NCBI RefSeq assembly: GCF_003985155.1
Contig: NZ_ML133703.1
Coordinates: 1 to 64,000, forward strand
Origin: Rhizobium vallis
GTDB lineage: Bacteria > Pseudomonadota > Alphaproteobacteria > Rhizobiales > Rhizobiaceae
DNA: 64,000 nucleotides
Direction: 5' to 3'
Position numbers and translations under genes: made by a program. The notes under the pieces are model-generated. The model was given only the letters and a program-made list of their open reading frames with translations, searched no databases and was not told where the DNA came from. This document shows, in pieces, positions 8,087 to 16,820 of the stretch (its first letter is position 1; every line of letters starts with the position of its first letter).

Positions 8087-8807
8087 AGATCAGCGTCGGT
8101 TCCGGATCGTCCTCGACTTCCTCGATGATCTCAGGTCCGTCATTCCTCGGCGAGCCGACGCCGCGGCCGATCTTCCACATCGTCATCAGCTCGGCCGGAA
8201 AAGGCTTCATCAGATCGCCGGGATCGGGTTCTGGCGACAGCCACCTTTCATAATCCTCGCGATGCAGGATGACAGGCATGCGGTCGTGAATCTCAGCCAT
8301 CATCTCGTTCGGTTCGCAGGTGACGATGGCGAAGTTGCGGATCGACACGCCGTTCTCATCCTTCCAGGTCTCCCAGATGCCGGCGAGCGCGAAGGGAGAG
8401 CCGTCCTCCATCGCGATCGCATAGGGCTGCTTGTTCTTGCCGGTGCCGAGAATATCCTTCCATTCGAAGAATCCGTTGATCGGCACCAGGCACCGGCGCG
8501 AGCGATATGCCGAACGGAACATGCCATTGGAAGCGATGCTCTCGCAGCGGACATTGACCGGCGGCGGCCTGCCCCCCGGCTTGGCCCAGGACGGCATCAA
8601 GCCCCAGCGGGCGGCCACGAAAATGGCGCCCAATGTGTCAGGCTCGCGCACCACGTCCATGATGATAATCGGATAATCCTGCGACGGCGCGCCGTTCCAT
8701 CGCGGAAAGCGATTTCCCAACCCGTCGACATCCCCGCCCTTCACTGCAAAGGGGAAATTGCTGATCAGTTCCTCAAGAGACGTCCTGACGAATATGCGTC
8801 CGCACAT
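8085..8807 (-). CDS. SOS response-associated peptidase (SRAP/YedK/HMCES family)
   Basis: 240 aa, usual length for the family. SRAP proteins form a thiazolidine crosslink with abasic sites in single-stranded DNA through Cys2 and so protect replication forks. Visible here are the N-terminal MCGR with catalytic Cys2 exposed after Met removal, RWNGAPSQDYPI, WGLMPSW, the VNVRCE Asn motif, CLVPINGFFEW with the conserved Glu, and IHDRMPVIL with the active-site His. All expected key residues are present, so the protein should be active. It is monocistronic on the minus strand and starts divergently from nothing recognisable on the right. No LexA box was identified by eye. Confidence 0.95.
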   Translation of the reverse strand: MCGRIFVRTSLEELISNFPFAVKGGDVDGLGNRFPRWNGAPSQDYPIIIMDVVREPDTLGAIFVAARWGLMPSWAKPGGRPPPVNVRCESIASNGMFRSAYRSRRCLVPINGFFEWKDILGTGKNKQPYAIAMEDGSPFALAGIWETWKDENGVSIRNFAIVTCEPNEMMAEIHDRMPVILHREDYERWLSPEPDPGDLMKPFPAELMTMWKIGRGVGSPRNDGPEIIEEVEDDPEPTLI

Positions 8808-8914
8808 GCCGTTTTCTCCGCCGGTAGAGTATTAGATGTTCCTATTATGTTCACGGCCGGAAGCGTGTCAACGATGTCTCAGTTGCACCCCGCTGGAATG
8901 CCCGCCGCCCGCAT

Positions 8915-10168
8915 CTAAGCGCGCGGTCTGCCGTTCAGCTTTCGATCCAGTTCGTCAGTTCTGGCTTTCCCAAGACCTGCCTCATCCGCAAGTCGAGGCC
9001 ACTGATCAACGGCGGCGCGCACCTCTTCGATGATATCAATGGCATCGCCTTCAGCGATCGATGCTCCCTTTGCCACGGAAAGCAAATGCTCCTTCCCGGG
9101 ATTGCGCCCTTCTCCCCCGATGGAGGCGCTGTGCTCGCCGCCAGGACCTTGCGAAAAGGTGAGGTCGTATGCCGGAGACAGCGTCCACCGGCCATCCCCA
9201 GCCATCAGGAAGGCGTGGTTCTTGGCATGGTCGTCCCTGTTATGAGCGAAGACGTTGAAGGTCATGTTGCGAAACATCCGCGACACATCCTGGCTGTTGC
9301 GTGTCAGCGCAGCCGTGACCTTGTGGAGGCTCTCATAGTCGAGGGTCGGTTCGCGGTGGCTCGCATTGACCAGACCACACGCTGTGTGCATGTGCAGGCG
9401 ACCGTTCGCGGCTCTGTCGAACCTCTTCGTTGCGAAAAGGCGATTGCCCCTGGCGGTCTCGATGACCCGGGTCTCGGCCATCTCTAGTCCTGCCGCCCGT
9501 GCCATCAGGGCATAGGCGTACTCTTCGACGCCAATATCCTCCCGGTCGTGGATGCTGCGACCTTTGACCAGCCAGTGCTCGAAGCCAGGCTCCATTGCCA
9601 ACCCGTAATCGATGTAAAACGAGTTCCTTTCACTATTGAGGCCGACCATGATCTTCGGCCTCGCACCTGCAGATCCGCCCTGCGCCTCCTGCAGTGCATC
9701 GATCTCGGCTGTGTCCATTTCGTTCTGGACACGGTCGACTTGTTCGACGAACCAGTCGAGGTCGTTTTGACCGTGCTTCTCCAGGGGAAGTTCAGGGATG
9801 AAGGCGAGCGCTCCCATCCCGGTCGTTCCAACGGCTGAGAGGCGGTCGATGGGTGTCACATCGCCCGTCTTGACCCCGATTTTCTCGAGACGGCGATCCA
9901 GGAGCAATCGACCCCAACCGTCCGGAACGCAGTCATTGAAGAGGCCGTGCAGCCCTTCGAATTCCCTGGGGATCCTGCCGGGGGGCGCCAGCCCTGCCCT
10001 CACGGGCAGTTGGAAAGGCGATATCGGCAACGGCGAAGCGATGAAATCAGGCGCGTATTCGAAATATGCCTGACGCTCCCTGGAACTCCATGCCAGTGTC
10101 CCCAATTCACGCCGGGCGCCTTCCAGGTCAAGGACGACCCTGATCTTGTTAATGGAGACGAACTTCAT
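8915..10168 (-). CDS. hipA: HipA-family toxin kinase
   Basis: 417 aa Ser/Thr kinase of a type II toxin-antitoxin pair; known HipA proteins phosphorylate aminoacyl-tRNA synthetases and induce persistence. The N-terminal 'couple_hipA' segment precedes the kinase lobe with GGSAGARPKIMV, HWLVKGR (ATP Lys region), the KRFDR motif, the catalytic NRDDHAKN loop and LSPAYDL (metal-binding Asp). All catalytic residues look intact. Its ATG overlaps the stop of the upstream hipB-like gene by 4 bp (ATGA), indicating translational coupling. Confidence 0.93.
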   Translation of the reverse strand: MKFVSINKIRVVLDLEGARRELGTLAWSSRERQAYFEYAPDFIASPLPISPFQLPVRAGLAPPGRIPREFEGLHGLFNDCVPDGWGRLLLDRRLEKIGVKTGDVTPIDRLSAVGTTGMGALAFIPELPLEKHGQNDLDWFVEQVDRVQNEMDTAEIDALQEAQGGSAGARPKIMVGLNSERNSFYIDYGLAMEPGFEHWLVKGRSIHDREDIGVEEYAYALMARAAGLEMAETRVIETARGNRLFATKRFDRAANGRLHMHTACGLVNASHREPTLDYESLHKVTAALTRNSQDVSRMFRNMTFNVFAHNRDDHAKNHAFLMAGDGRWTLSPAYDLTFSQGPGGEHSASIGGEGRNPGKEHLLSVAKGASIAEGDAIDIIEEVRAAVDQWPRLADEAGLGKARTDELDRKLNGRPRA

Positions 10169-10464
10169 TTCTTGCGCACTCTCTGCCTGACCGGATGTCC
10201 GATAATGTCGTCCAGTGTCTTCGCCGGTCGAGGAGGAAACAAGGTTTCGAGTTCCGCTTCCGCTTCGAGAGCGAATGCAATTTTGACGACAGATTCGAAA
10301 GATCCCTTTCCAGTCTCCTCCAACAGTCGAAGCGACCCGTAAGACACGCCGGATCGAGACGCGAGTTCGCGCTGTGTGAGGTTCATGTCGATCCGGCGAC
10401 GCTTCATGCGCGCAGCAACATTTTCGATGATTTGCGCGGGAGAAGTCAGCGTAAGCGCAAACAT
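10165..10464 (-). CDS. hipB: HipB-like XRE-family antitoxin
   Basis: 99 aa. A helix-turn-helix of the Cro/XRE type lies at about residues 24-75 (NLTQRELASRSGVSYGSLRLLEETGK), followed by a short proline-rich tail. By analogy with HipBA it binds and neutralises HipA and represses the operon. It is the first gene of the pair. Upstream lies a 13-bp inverted repeat (one mismatch) that overlaps the -10 and the start codon, the expected autoregulatory operator. Confidence 0.9.
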   Translation of the reverse strand: MFALTLTSPAQIIENVAARMKRRRIDMNLTQRELASRSGVSYGSLRLLEETGKGSFESVVKIAFALEAEAELETLFPPRPAKTLDDIIGHPVRQRVRKK

Positions 10465-10528
10465 ATCAGCACTTATCCGTCATTTTCAATTTAAGTGCTA
10501 ATATGATAGCAATTGCTTTACATGTCAA
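10463..10528 (-). promoter_or_regulatory. hipBA promoter and operator
   Basis: On the minus strand a perfect TTGACA (10523-10528) is followed 17 bp later by CATATT (10500-10505). An inverted repeat ATATCAGCACTTA (10463-10475) / TAAGTGCTAATAT (10492-10504) overlaps the -10 and reaches the hipB start codon. Its position fits autorepression by the HipB-HipA complex. Confidence 0.75.
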
Positions 10529-10681
10529 TATGCGTCGCTGACCACAGACCATTCCCGCGCGCTGCACATGGTTGCCTTTGGGGAACAGAGCGCGCTTCCG
10601 CCGACGAGCAACCTGCGCCCCCGCTGGAATGCCGCATCCGCGACTCGTGCTATAGTTTTTTCGTCACCAGAAGGAGCCCGC

Positions 10682-11140
10682 ATGCGCCTGCCCGCCCTCG
10701 CTCTCGCCCTCTCCGCGCTGATCGCCCCTCCCGCTTTCGCCGAGACCTTCAAAACCCCGAAGGCGCTGCTGCAGGCGCTGTACAGCTTCGATGCCGCCAG
10801 CAGTGACGACAGCCCCTCTCCCTATTCGGCTTTCTTCTCCGACCATCTGAACAAGATACTGCAGGCCGATCTCGACAAGACGGCGGAAGGCGATGTCGGG
10901 GCGATCGATTTCGATCCCGTCATTGCGGGGCAGGATGGCGAGGCAAGCGACCTCAGGATCGGCCAACCGATCCTGCTGAACGGCCGGGCGGAAGTCGAGG
11001 TGCAGTTTCGCAACGGCGAAAACGTGACGCTCTATTACAGGCTGGTGAAGGAGCATGGCGGCTGGAAGGTGGAGGATATCGCCAACCAGCAGGGCGAGGA
11101 ACCCTGGAGCTTGAGTGCGTTGCTGGGCGATGAGGAATAG
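10682..11140 (+). CDS. Secreted DUF3828-like protein
   Basis: 152 aa with a clear Sec signal peptide (MRLPALALALSALIAPPAFA, cleavage after AFA). The mature part (FKTPKALLQALYSFD..., FFSDHLNKILQAD, then a beta-rich LYYRLVKEHGGWKVEDI end) resembles the DUF3828/NTF2-like periplasmic family of unknown role. An AAGGAG site sits about 6 bases before ATG 10682. A decayed 3' fragment of a paralogue is present at 6838-6975. Confidence 0.75.
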   Translation: MRLPALALALSALIAPPAFAETFKTPKALLQALYSFDAASSDDSPSPYSAFFSDHLNKILQADLDKTAEGDVGAIDFDPVIAGQDGEASDLRIGQPILLNGRAEVEVQFRNGENVTLYYRLVKEHGGWKVEDIANQQGEEPWSLSALLGDEE

Positions 11141-11229
11141 CTGGCGGCCACGACCCTCTCCTTCCCCGCGGGCGCGGGCGCCCGCTCTTGATCGGAAAGC
11201 TCCATATCAGCTGAACGAGGCAACCGCCC

Positions 11230-11617
11230 ATGCCGGAACTGCGCATCGACCCGTTCCCTTCCGCCGCCGAGCTGAACACCCTCTTTTCCGCCGCCTGGGG
11301 CAGCCCGCACAGCCGGGATTTCACCGCCATCCTCTCCCGCAGCCTCGCCCATGTCGGCGCCTACCATGACGATAGGCTCGTCGGCTTCGTCAACGTCGCC
11401 TGGGATGGCGGCATCCATGCCTTCATCCTCGACACTTCGGTTCATCCCGAGATGCGAAGGCAAGGCATCGCGACGCGCATGGTCCGCCAGGCGACGAGCC
11501 TCGCCCGCGAGCGCGGTGCCGAATGGCTGCATGTCGATTTCGAACCGCACCTGACCGGCTTCTACCGCGCGTGCGGATTTACCCCCCACCGAAGCAGGGC
11601 TGATCAAGCTCAAGTAA
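11230..11617 (+). pseudogene. GNAT acetyltransferase with a C-terminal frameshift
   Basis: The N-terminal ~117 residues form a GNAT fold: LVGFVNVAWDGG, FILDTSVHPEMRRQGIATRMV (the acetyl-CoA-binding R/Q-x-x-G-x-A loop), and a final GFYRACGF strand. After GFT the frame runs into an Arg/Ser/Pro-rich tail of about 60 residues unlike the family. Removing one C from the C6 run at 11582-11587 restores a normal end reading PTEAGLIKLK with a TAA at 11615-11617, so a single-base insertion (real or sequencing error) is the likely cause. The unshifted frame is open to 11772. Confidence 0.8.
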
Positions 11618-11772
11618 GGTCTCCCGCGCGGGAAGCAGGAAAAAGTCGAAGCCAGAACCAACCTGCGATGGTGACGCGGACGACGCCGCAGCGCGGCATT
11701 GCCGAAGGACCGCCCCAAGACACAACCTTCCCGAGAGCATCCCGGCTGGCAATGAAAGATAATACTAATTAG

Positions 11773-12000
11773 GAGATCAAAGCATGCCTTTGAGTTCTCG
11801 AATTAAAATTTGCTTTCGAGTATTTTATCCTTAGTTTTTCATTAAAAAAGCAATGAAAAGACACAATTTTGCATTGAAAACATCATCGGGGGTTGGCATA
11901 GATCCCCAGGGGGTTGTCCGTCCGTTGAAGCTGCAAGAACAGTTCTTTCGGGGATGTCTCATATTGCCGAGTACAACGCATCTTTTGGGGAAAGATATAT
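11773..12000 (+). promoter_or_regulatory. AT-rich upstream region of the RTX cluster
   Basis: No gene here. The stretch is markedly AT-rich for this chromosome (runs such as TTTTTCATTAAAAAAG) and contains a TCCCCAGGGGG palindrome near 11903. It ends in the motif AACGCATCTTTTGGGGAAAG (11975-11994) just before ATG 12001. A shorter version of that last motif stands before the other two RTX genes (about 13783-13800 and 16796-16813). It includes the Shine-Dalgarno-like GGAAAG. Regulation by a Ros/MucR-type repressor of AT-rich promoters is only an inference. Confidence 0.45.
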
Positions 12001-13743
12001 ATGGCCTTGAATATTCTGGACACGAACGGCGCAACGATTACCAAGACCGGCGCCGAATTCGAAGCTTACGACGTCATTAGGAACTCCGCCGAAAATCCTT
12101 CCGTGCCTGTCACTCTGGTTGTCTCGGATTCCGGCGTGGCCCATCTGGCCGACGAGTTAGGTTCGGTCTCCGCAAACGTAAGAGGCTCAAGCGGCGACAA
12201 TGCGATCACGACAGGCGCAGGCGATGACACCATTATAGGCGGTGACGGCGCAGACACGCTGAACGGCGGCGCCGGAAACGATCAGCTCTATGGCGGAGCG
12301 GGCAATGACACGCTGATTGGCGGCGATGGCAACGACCACATATTCGGCGACACCGGAAATGACGTCATCAGAGGCGGCGCGGGCAACGATACGATCACCG
12401 ATGGTGGTTTCGACTTTCTGCCTGGACCTGGCGGCCTCGTGCCGGAACTCTTGGATATCGATGCAGGCGACGGCGACGATGCCATCATCCTGCAGCTCGC
12501 TCCACGGCTTTCCGGAACTATCGATGGCGGCGCGGGGATTGATTCGCTCCAAGCCTTTGAGCTAAGAGGCCTGACGATCAAGAACATCGAAGTCCTTGAA
12601 ACGGCGGGATATACGGTTTCCGGTTCGAGCGCGCAATTCGAGAGCTTTGACAAGATCGTTTACTCGACCGATCAGTTCCGCGATTCCAAAGCCGCATTGG
12701 CATTGACGGACAGCGCTCACGTCGATCTTTCCGACGAGCTGGGAAATCACGGGGCTTTCGTCACCGGCTATGTCTCCGGCGTTGACATCAAGACCGGCAA
12801 CGGCGACGACGAATTTACCGGCACCGACGGCAACGACACTTTCGACGGCAGCGGCGGCAATGACATCATCAACGGCAAGGCCGGCAATGACAAATTGATC
12901 GGTGGCGCCGGCAACGACACCATCAATGGCGGCGCCGGCATCGATACGGCGTTCTTCTCCGGCAATTTCGCCAATTATTCCTTCGCGTTGAACAACGGCG
13001 ATCATATCCTGACGAGCGCCGCGGAAGGCACCGACACGCTGACGGACGTCGAATTCTCGCGCTTTGCCGATGGCGTCTATGACTTTGCCAAGGGAACCTT
13101 CAAGCCCGATAGCAGCAACAGCGCGCCGACCGATATCCAGCTGTCGAAAACCGCTTTGTCGGAAAACACCCCGCTCTGGACGACGGTCGGTCTGCTCAGC
13201 GCCAAGGATGCCGACGGCGACGCCCTCACCTACACGCTGCTCGACGGCGCCGGCGATCACTTCCGGCTCAAGGGCAACCGCATCGTCACCTCGAAGGCTT
13301 TGGACTACGAGACCGACAAGTCGCACACGATCAAGGTCGCCGTCTCCGACGGCAAGGTCACTGTGGAAAAGGAAATCGTGATCAACGTCGTCGACGTCAA
13401 CGAAGCTCCGGTCAACAAGGCGCCGATCAATCTCGCCTTTTCGCGTACGTCGATTTCCGAGAATGTCGCGATCGGCACCTCGGTCGGCCTGCTGTCGGCC
13501 GTCGATCCGGAAGGCGGCGTTGTGAAGTGGCGGTTGACGGATGATGCGGACGGCGTCTTCAAGCTCGTCGGCAACAAGATCCAGACGACGGCAGCGATAG
13601 ACTACGAAAGCACCCATAGCCTGACCTTAACCGCCGAAGCCTATGACGCGGCTGGAAACGCCACCAGCCACGATTTCACGCTTGCCGTGAAGGACGTCTT
13701 CGAGCCGTCGTTCTCAAGCTTGGCGCATGAGGCATTGATCTGA
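12001..13743 (+). CDS. RTX/cadherin-domain exported protein, paralogue 1
   Basis: 580 aa, no N-terminal signal peptide. Order: an N-terminal half-module (MALNILDTNG..., AEFEAYDVIR, HLADELGSV), RTX nonapeptide repeats (GGAGNDxLxGGxGND, about 80-135), one full internal module (DIDAGDGDDA ... SAQFESFDKIV ... SAHVDLSDELG), more RTX repeats, two cadherin-like domains (SENTPLWTTVGLLSAKDADGD, then SENVAIGTSVGLLSAVDPEGG), and a fixed C-terminus FEPSFSSLAHEALI. RTX repeats bind calcium and mark type I secretion substrates. In Rhizobium, cadherin-like exported proteins (Rap type) act in adhesion and biofilm and leave through PrsD-PrsE; that role is inferred here. First of three tandem paralogues. Confidence 0.85.
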   Translation: MALNILDTNGATITKTGAEFEAYDVIRNSAENPSVPVTLVVSDSGVAHLADELGSVSANVRGSSGDNAITTGAGDDTIIGGDGADTLNGGAGNDQLYGGAGNDTLIGGDGNDHIFGDTGNDVIRGGAGNDTITDGGFDFLPGPGGLVPELLDIDAGDGDDAIILQLAPRLSGTIDGGAGIDSLQAFELRGLTIKNIEVLETAGYTVSGSSAQFESFDKIVYSTDQFRDSKAALALTDSAHVDLSDELGNHGAFVTGYVSGVDIKTGNGDDEFTGTDGNDTFDGSGGNDIINGKAGNDKLIGGAGNDTINGGAGIDTAFFSGNFANYSFALNNGDHILTSAAEGTDTLTDVEFSRFADGVYDFAKGTFKPDSSNSAPTDIQLSKTALSENTPLWTTVGLLSAKDADGDALTYTLLDGAGDHFRLKGNRIVTSKALDYETDKSHTIKVAVSDGKVTVEKEIVINVVDVNEAPVNKAPINLAFSRTSISENVAIGTSVGLLSAVDPEGGVVKWRLTDDADGVFKLVGNKIQTTAAIDYESTHSLTLTAEAYDAAGNATSHDFTLAVKDVFEPSFSSLAHEALI

Positions 13744-13759
13744 CCGCGACGTGATTGCG

Positions 13760-13781
13760 GCCGACGCAGAGATGCGTCGGC
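13760..13781 (+). terminator. Stem-loop after RTX paralogue 1
   Basis: Perfect 9-bp stem GCCGACGCA / TGCGTCGGC closed by a GAGA (GNRA) tetraloop, 17 bp after the stop codon and 28 bp before the next RTX gene. No T-tract follows. It may be an mRNA-stabilising or attenuating hairpin rather than a true terminator. The same core recurs at 19010-19031. Confidence 0.55.
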
Positions 13782-13808
13782 AAAACGCACCTTTTTGAAA
13801 GTTTCCAT

Positions 13809-16637
13809 ATGGCCTTGAATATTCTCGACACGAACGGCTCCGCGGTGACCAAGACCGGCGCCGAGTTCGAAGCGTACGACGTCATTCGCCACTCTGAAGC
13901 CGCTCCTCTCGCCGCTGTCACCCTCGCCGTCTCGGGTTCCGGGGTGGCAGATCTTGCCGATGAACTCGGCTCGGTCTCCGCAAGCGTGACGGGCTCGAGC
14001 GGCGACAATGTGATCACAACAGGTGCAGGCAACGACACCATCTCAGGCGGCAACGGCGCAGACACGCTGAGCGGCGGCGCTGGCGACGATCAGATCAGAG
14101 GCGAAGCTGGCGATGACCTGCTGAATGGCGGTGATGGCAATGACAGGCTCTTCGGCGACGCCGGCAACGACGTCATCAAGGGCGGTGCGGGCGACGATGT
14201 GATTGTCGACGAAGGTTATACCAACGACGTTTTCGATATTGATGCAGGTGAGGGTAAGGACCTCGTGTCGTTGTCACAGGGTTTTACCAGTACGCCATCC
14301 GGAAAAATTGATGGCGGTCTCGGAGTCGACACGCTGCAAGCCAACAATCTGAGCGGCTTGACAATCAAAAACTTCGAAATCCTCGACACGCACGGATTCG
14401 ATGTTGTCGGATCGGCCGCGCAGTTTGAAAGCTTCGAGAAAATTATTTCCGGTACGGTCGGTCCCTCCCCCACCACCACCTTGCGGTTGACAGACGGCGC
14501 CCATGTCGACCTCTCGCAGGAGCTAGGTCCCGGCCTGATCTACATCTCTCCTGACAATTACGCCACCGGTATCGACGTCACGACCGGCGGCACCAGGGAT
14601 TACCTGACCGGGGCCGGCGGGAATGACATCCTCGACGGCGGCGCTGGTGACGACCACATCTGGGGCAATGAGGGAGATGACCGGTTGACCGGTGGAGCCG
14701 GCAACGACACCATCGAAGGCGGCGACGGAAATGACGTCATCCGGGGCGGCACCGGCAACGACAAGATCGTCGATGGCCAAATTAGTGGCTCCAGCCCCGA
14801 AACCTTCGACATCGATGCCGGCAGCGGCAATGACACCGTGATCTTGCAGAACGACGACACCGCGCTTTCCGGAACAGTCGATGGTGGTGCGGGCACTGAC
14901 AAGTTGCAAGCCAGCCATCTGAGTGGCCTGACGATCAAGAACTTCGAAACCCTTGATACAGCAGGTTTTGCGGGTGTCGGCTCGGCTGCGCAATTCGAAA
15001 GTTTCGATACGATTATCAACTCGAATACGACCAATGCCGTCTTCCTGAGATTGACGGACGGCGGCCATCTCGATCTCTCCGACGAGCTGGCAGGCCGTCA
15101 GGCCCAGATCTTCGGCAACGTCTCCGGTATCGACGTGACGACGGGTACGGGCAACGACAAACTGGAGGGCACCGACGGCAACGACATTTTCGACGGTAGC
15201 GGCGGCAACGACACGATCAACGGCAATGCCGGCAATGACAAGCTGACCGGCGGCGAAGGCAACGACCAGATCTTCGGCGGCGTCGGAAATGACGTCATCA
15301 GGGGTGGCGCGGGCGACGACAAGATCACCGATGGCGATAATATGTCCACCGCCCCAGAGACCTTCGATATAGACGCCGGCGATGGCAATGACGCCATCAA
15401 CCTGCAGACACATTCTTCCGCAATTTCTGGCGTGATCGACGGCGGCGCCGGCATTGACACGCTGCAAGTCATCAAGCCGACGCTGGGCCCCGGCAATGAA
15501 TTCATCGGGCTTGCGGGTCTGACGATCAAGAACGTCGAAATTCTTGAAACGGCGGGAGCCGAGGTTCTTGCCTCGGCCGCCCAGTTCGAAAGCTTCGACA
15601 AGATCGTCAAATACGACAAGCCAGGCTACGAGAACGACGTCCTCGCGCTGACATTGACGGACAGCGCCCATGCCGATCTCTCCGACGAGCTGGCAAACCG
15701 CCATGTCGATATCTTCGGCACGGCCTTCGGCATCGATGTCAAGACCGGCGGCGGTGACGACTATTTCTTCGGCACCGGCGGCAACGACACGTTCGAAGGG
15801 GGCGCCGGCAACGACACGCTCCTCGGGGGCGCCGGCATCGACACGGCCGTTTTCTCCGGCAACTTCGCCAATTATGCCTTCGCGACCAGCAATGGCGATC
15901 GCATCCTGACGAGCGCCAAGGAGGGCACGGACACGCTGCGTGACATCGAAATCGCGCGTTTTGCCGATGGCGTCTACAATTTCGCCACGGAAAAGTTCAC
16001 GCCTGACAACAACGCCGCACCGACCAACATCCAGCTTTCGAAAACCTCCTTGTTGGAGAGCACACCGCTCTGGACCACGGTCGGCCTGCTCAGCGCCAAG
16101 GACGCCGATGGCGACGCCCTCACCTACACGCTGATCGACGGGGCGAACGATCATTTCCGCCTCAACGGCAACCGCATCGTCACTTCGAAGGCGCTCGACT
16201 ACGAGACGGACAAGTCGCACACGATCAAGGTGGCCGTTTCCGACGGCAAGGTCACCGTCGAAAAGAGCATCACCATCAACGTCCTCGACGTCTACGAAGC
16301 CCCCGTCAACAAGGCGCCGATCAACCTCGCCTTCTCGCGCAGCTCGATCTCCGAAAATGTCGCGATCGGCACCGCAGTCGGCCTCCTTTCGGCGGTCGAT
16401 CCGGAAGGCGGCGTTGTGAAGTGGCGGTTGACGGATGATGCGGACGGCGTCTTCAAGCTCGTCGGCAACAAGATCCAGACGACGGCAGCGATCGACTACG
16501 AAAGCACCCACAGCCTGACCTTCACCGCCGAAGCCTATGACGCGGCCGGAAACGCCACCAGCCACGATTTCACGCTCACCGTGAAGGACGTCTTCGAACC
16601 GTCCTTCTCGAGCTTGTCGCATGAGGCATTGATCTGA
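13809..16637 (+). CDS. RTX/cadherin-domain exported protein, paralogue 2
   Basis: 942 aa, the longest of the three. Same N-terminus (MALNILDTNG), same two C-terminal cadherin-like domains and the same ending (FEPSFSSLSHEALI) as paralogue 1, but three internal modules (about 14230-14600, 14800-15150 and 15355-15765), each DIDAG..., IDGGxGxDxLQ, GLTIKNxExL(E/D)T, SAAQFESF, LTDxAHxDLSxEL. RTX nonapeptides (GGxGNDxI) separate the modules. Start ATG 13809 follows the conserved upstream motif; an in-frame ATG at 13755 would extend into the hairpin. Presumed calcium-binding type I secretion substrate. Confidence 0.85.
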   Translation: MALNILDTNGSAVTKTGAEFEAYDVIRHSEAAPLAAVTLAVSGSGVADLADELGSVSASVTGSSGDNVITTGAGNDTISGGNGADTLSGGAGDDQIRGEAGDDLLNGGDGNDRLFGDAGNDVIKGGAGDDVIVDEGYTNDVFDIDAGEGKDLVSLSQGFTSTPSGKIDGGLGVDTLQANNLSGLTIKNFEILDTHGFDVVGSAAQFESFEKIISGTVGPSPTTTLRLTDGAHVDLSQELGPGLIYISPDNYATGIDVTTGGTRDYLTGAGGNDILDGGAGDDHIWGNEGDDRLTGGAGNDTIEGGDGNDVIRGGTGNDKIVDGQISGSSPETFDIDAGSGNDTVILQNDDTALSGTVDGGAGTDKLQASHLSGLTIKNFETLDTAGFAGVGSAAQFESFDTIINSNTTNAVFLRLTDGGHLDLSDELAGRQAQIFGNVSGIDVTTGTGNDKLEGTDGNDIFDGSGGNDTINGNAGNDKLTGGEGNDQIFGGVGNDVIRGGAGDDKITDGDNMSTAPETFDIDAGDGNDAINLQTHSSAISGVIDGGAGIDTLQVIKPTLGPGNEFIGLAGLTIKNVEILETAGAEVLASAAQFESFDKIVKYDKPGYENDVLALTLTDSAHADLSDELANRHVDIFGTAFGIDVKTGGGDDYFFGTGGNDTFEGGAGNDTLLGGAGIDTAVFSGNFANYAFATSNGDRILTSAKEGTDTLRDIEIARFADGVYNFATEKFTPDNNAAPTNIQLSKTSLLESTPLWTTVGLLSAKDADGDALTYTLIDGANDHFRLNGNRIVTSKALDYETDKSHTIKVAVSDGKVTVEKSITINVLDVYEAPVNKAPINLAFSRSSISENVAIGTAVGLLSAVDPEGGVVKWRLTDDADGVFKLVGNKIQTTAAIDYESTHSLTFTAEAYDAAGNATSHDFTLTVKDVFEPSFSSLSHEALI

Positions 16638-16650
16638 CCGCAATACAGTC

Positions 16651-16678
16651 GCTCGGGATGCAGGAATGCGTCCCGAGC
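16651..16678 (+). terminator. Stem-loop after RTX paralogue 2
   Basis: Perfect 8-bp stem GCTCGGGA / TCCCGAGC with a 12-nt loop that itself contains ATGCAGGAATGCG, 13 bp after the stop codon. No T-tract. Different stem sequence from the other two copies but in the same position. Confidence 0.5.
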
Positions 16679-16820
16679 ACAGGCGGAATGCGCCGGCGCG
16701 CCCAAACACCGGTGCTGCCGGTGCCGCCAGCTTCCAACCTGCAGCTGCCGAATCTCCGATTGAGGCCACCGCCCGTCATCCGTTCTTGCAGGTGCAACGC
16801 ATCTTTTGGAAAGTTAAAAC

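Noticed and set aside
14523..16769. Long open frame of 748 codons on the minus strand across the second RTX gene
   Set aside because: It is the antisense shadow of the RTX gene: repetitive composition mirrors the Gly/Asp repeats, no ribosome site and no protein motif.
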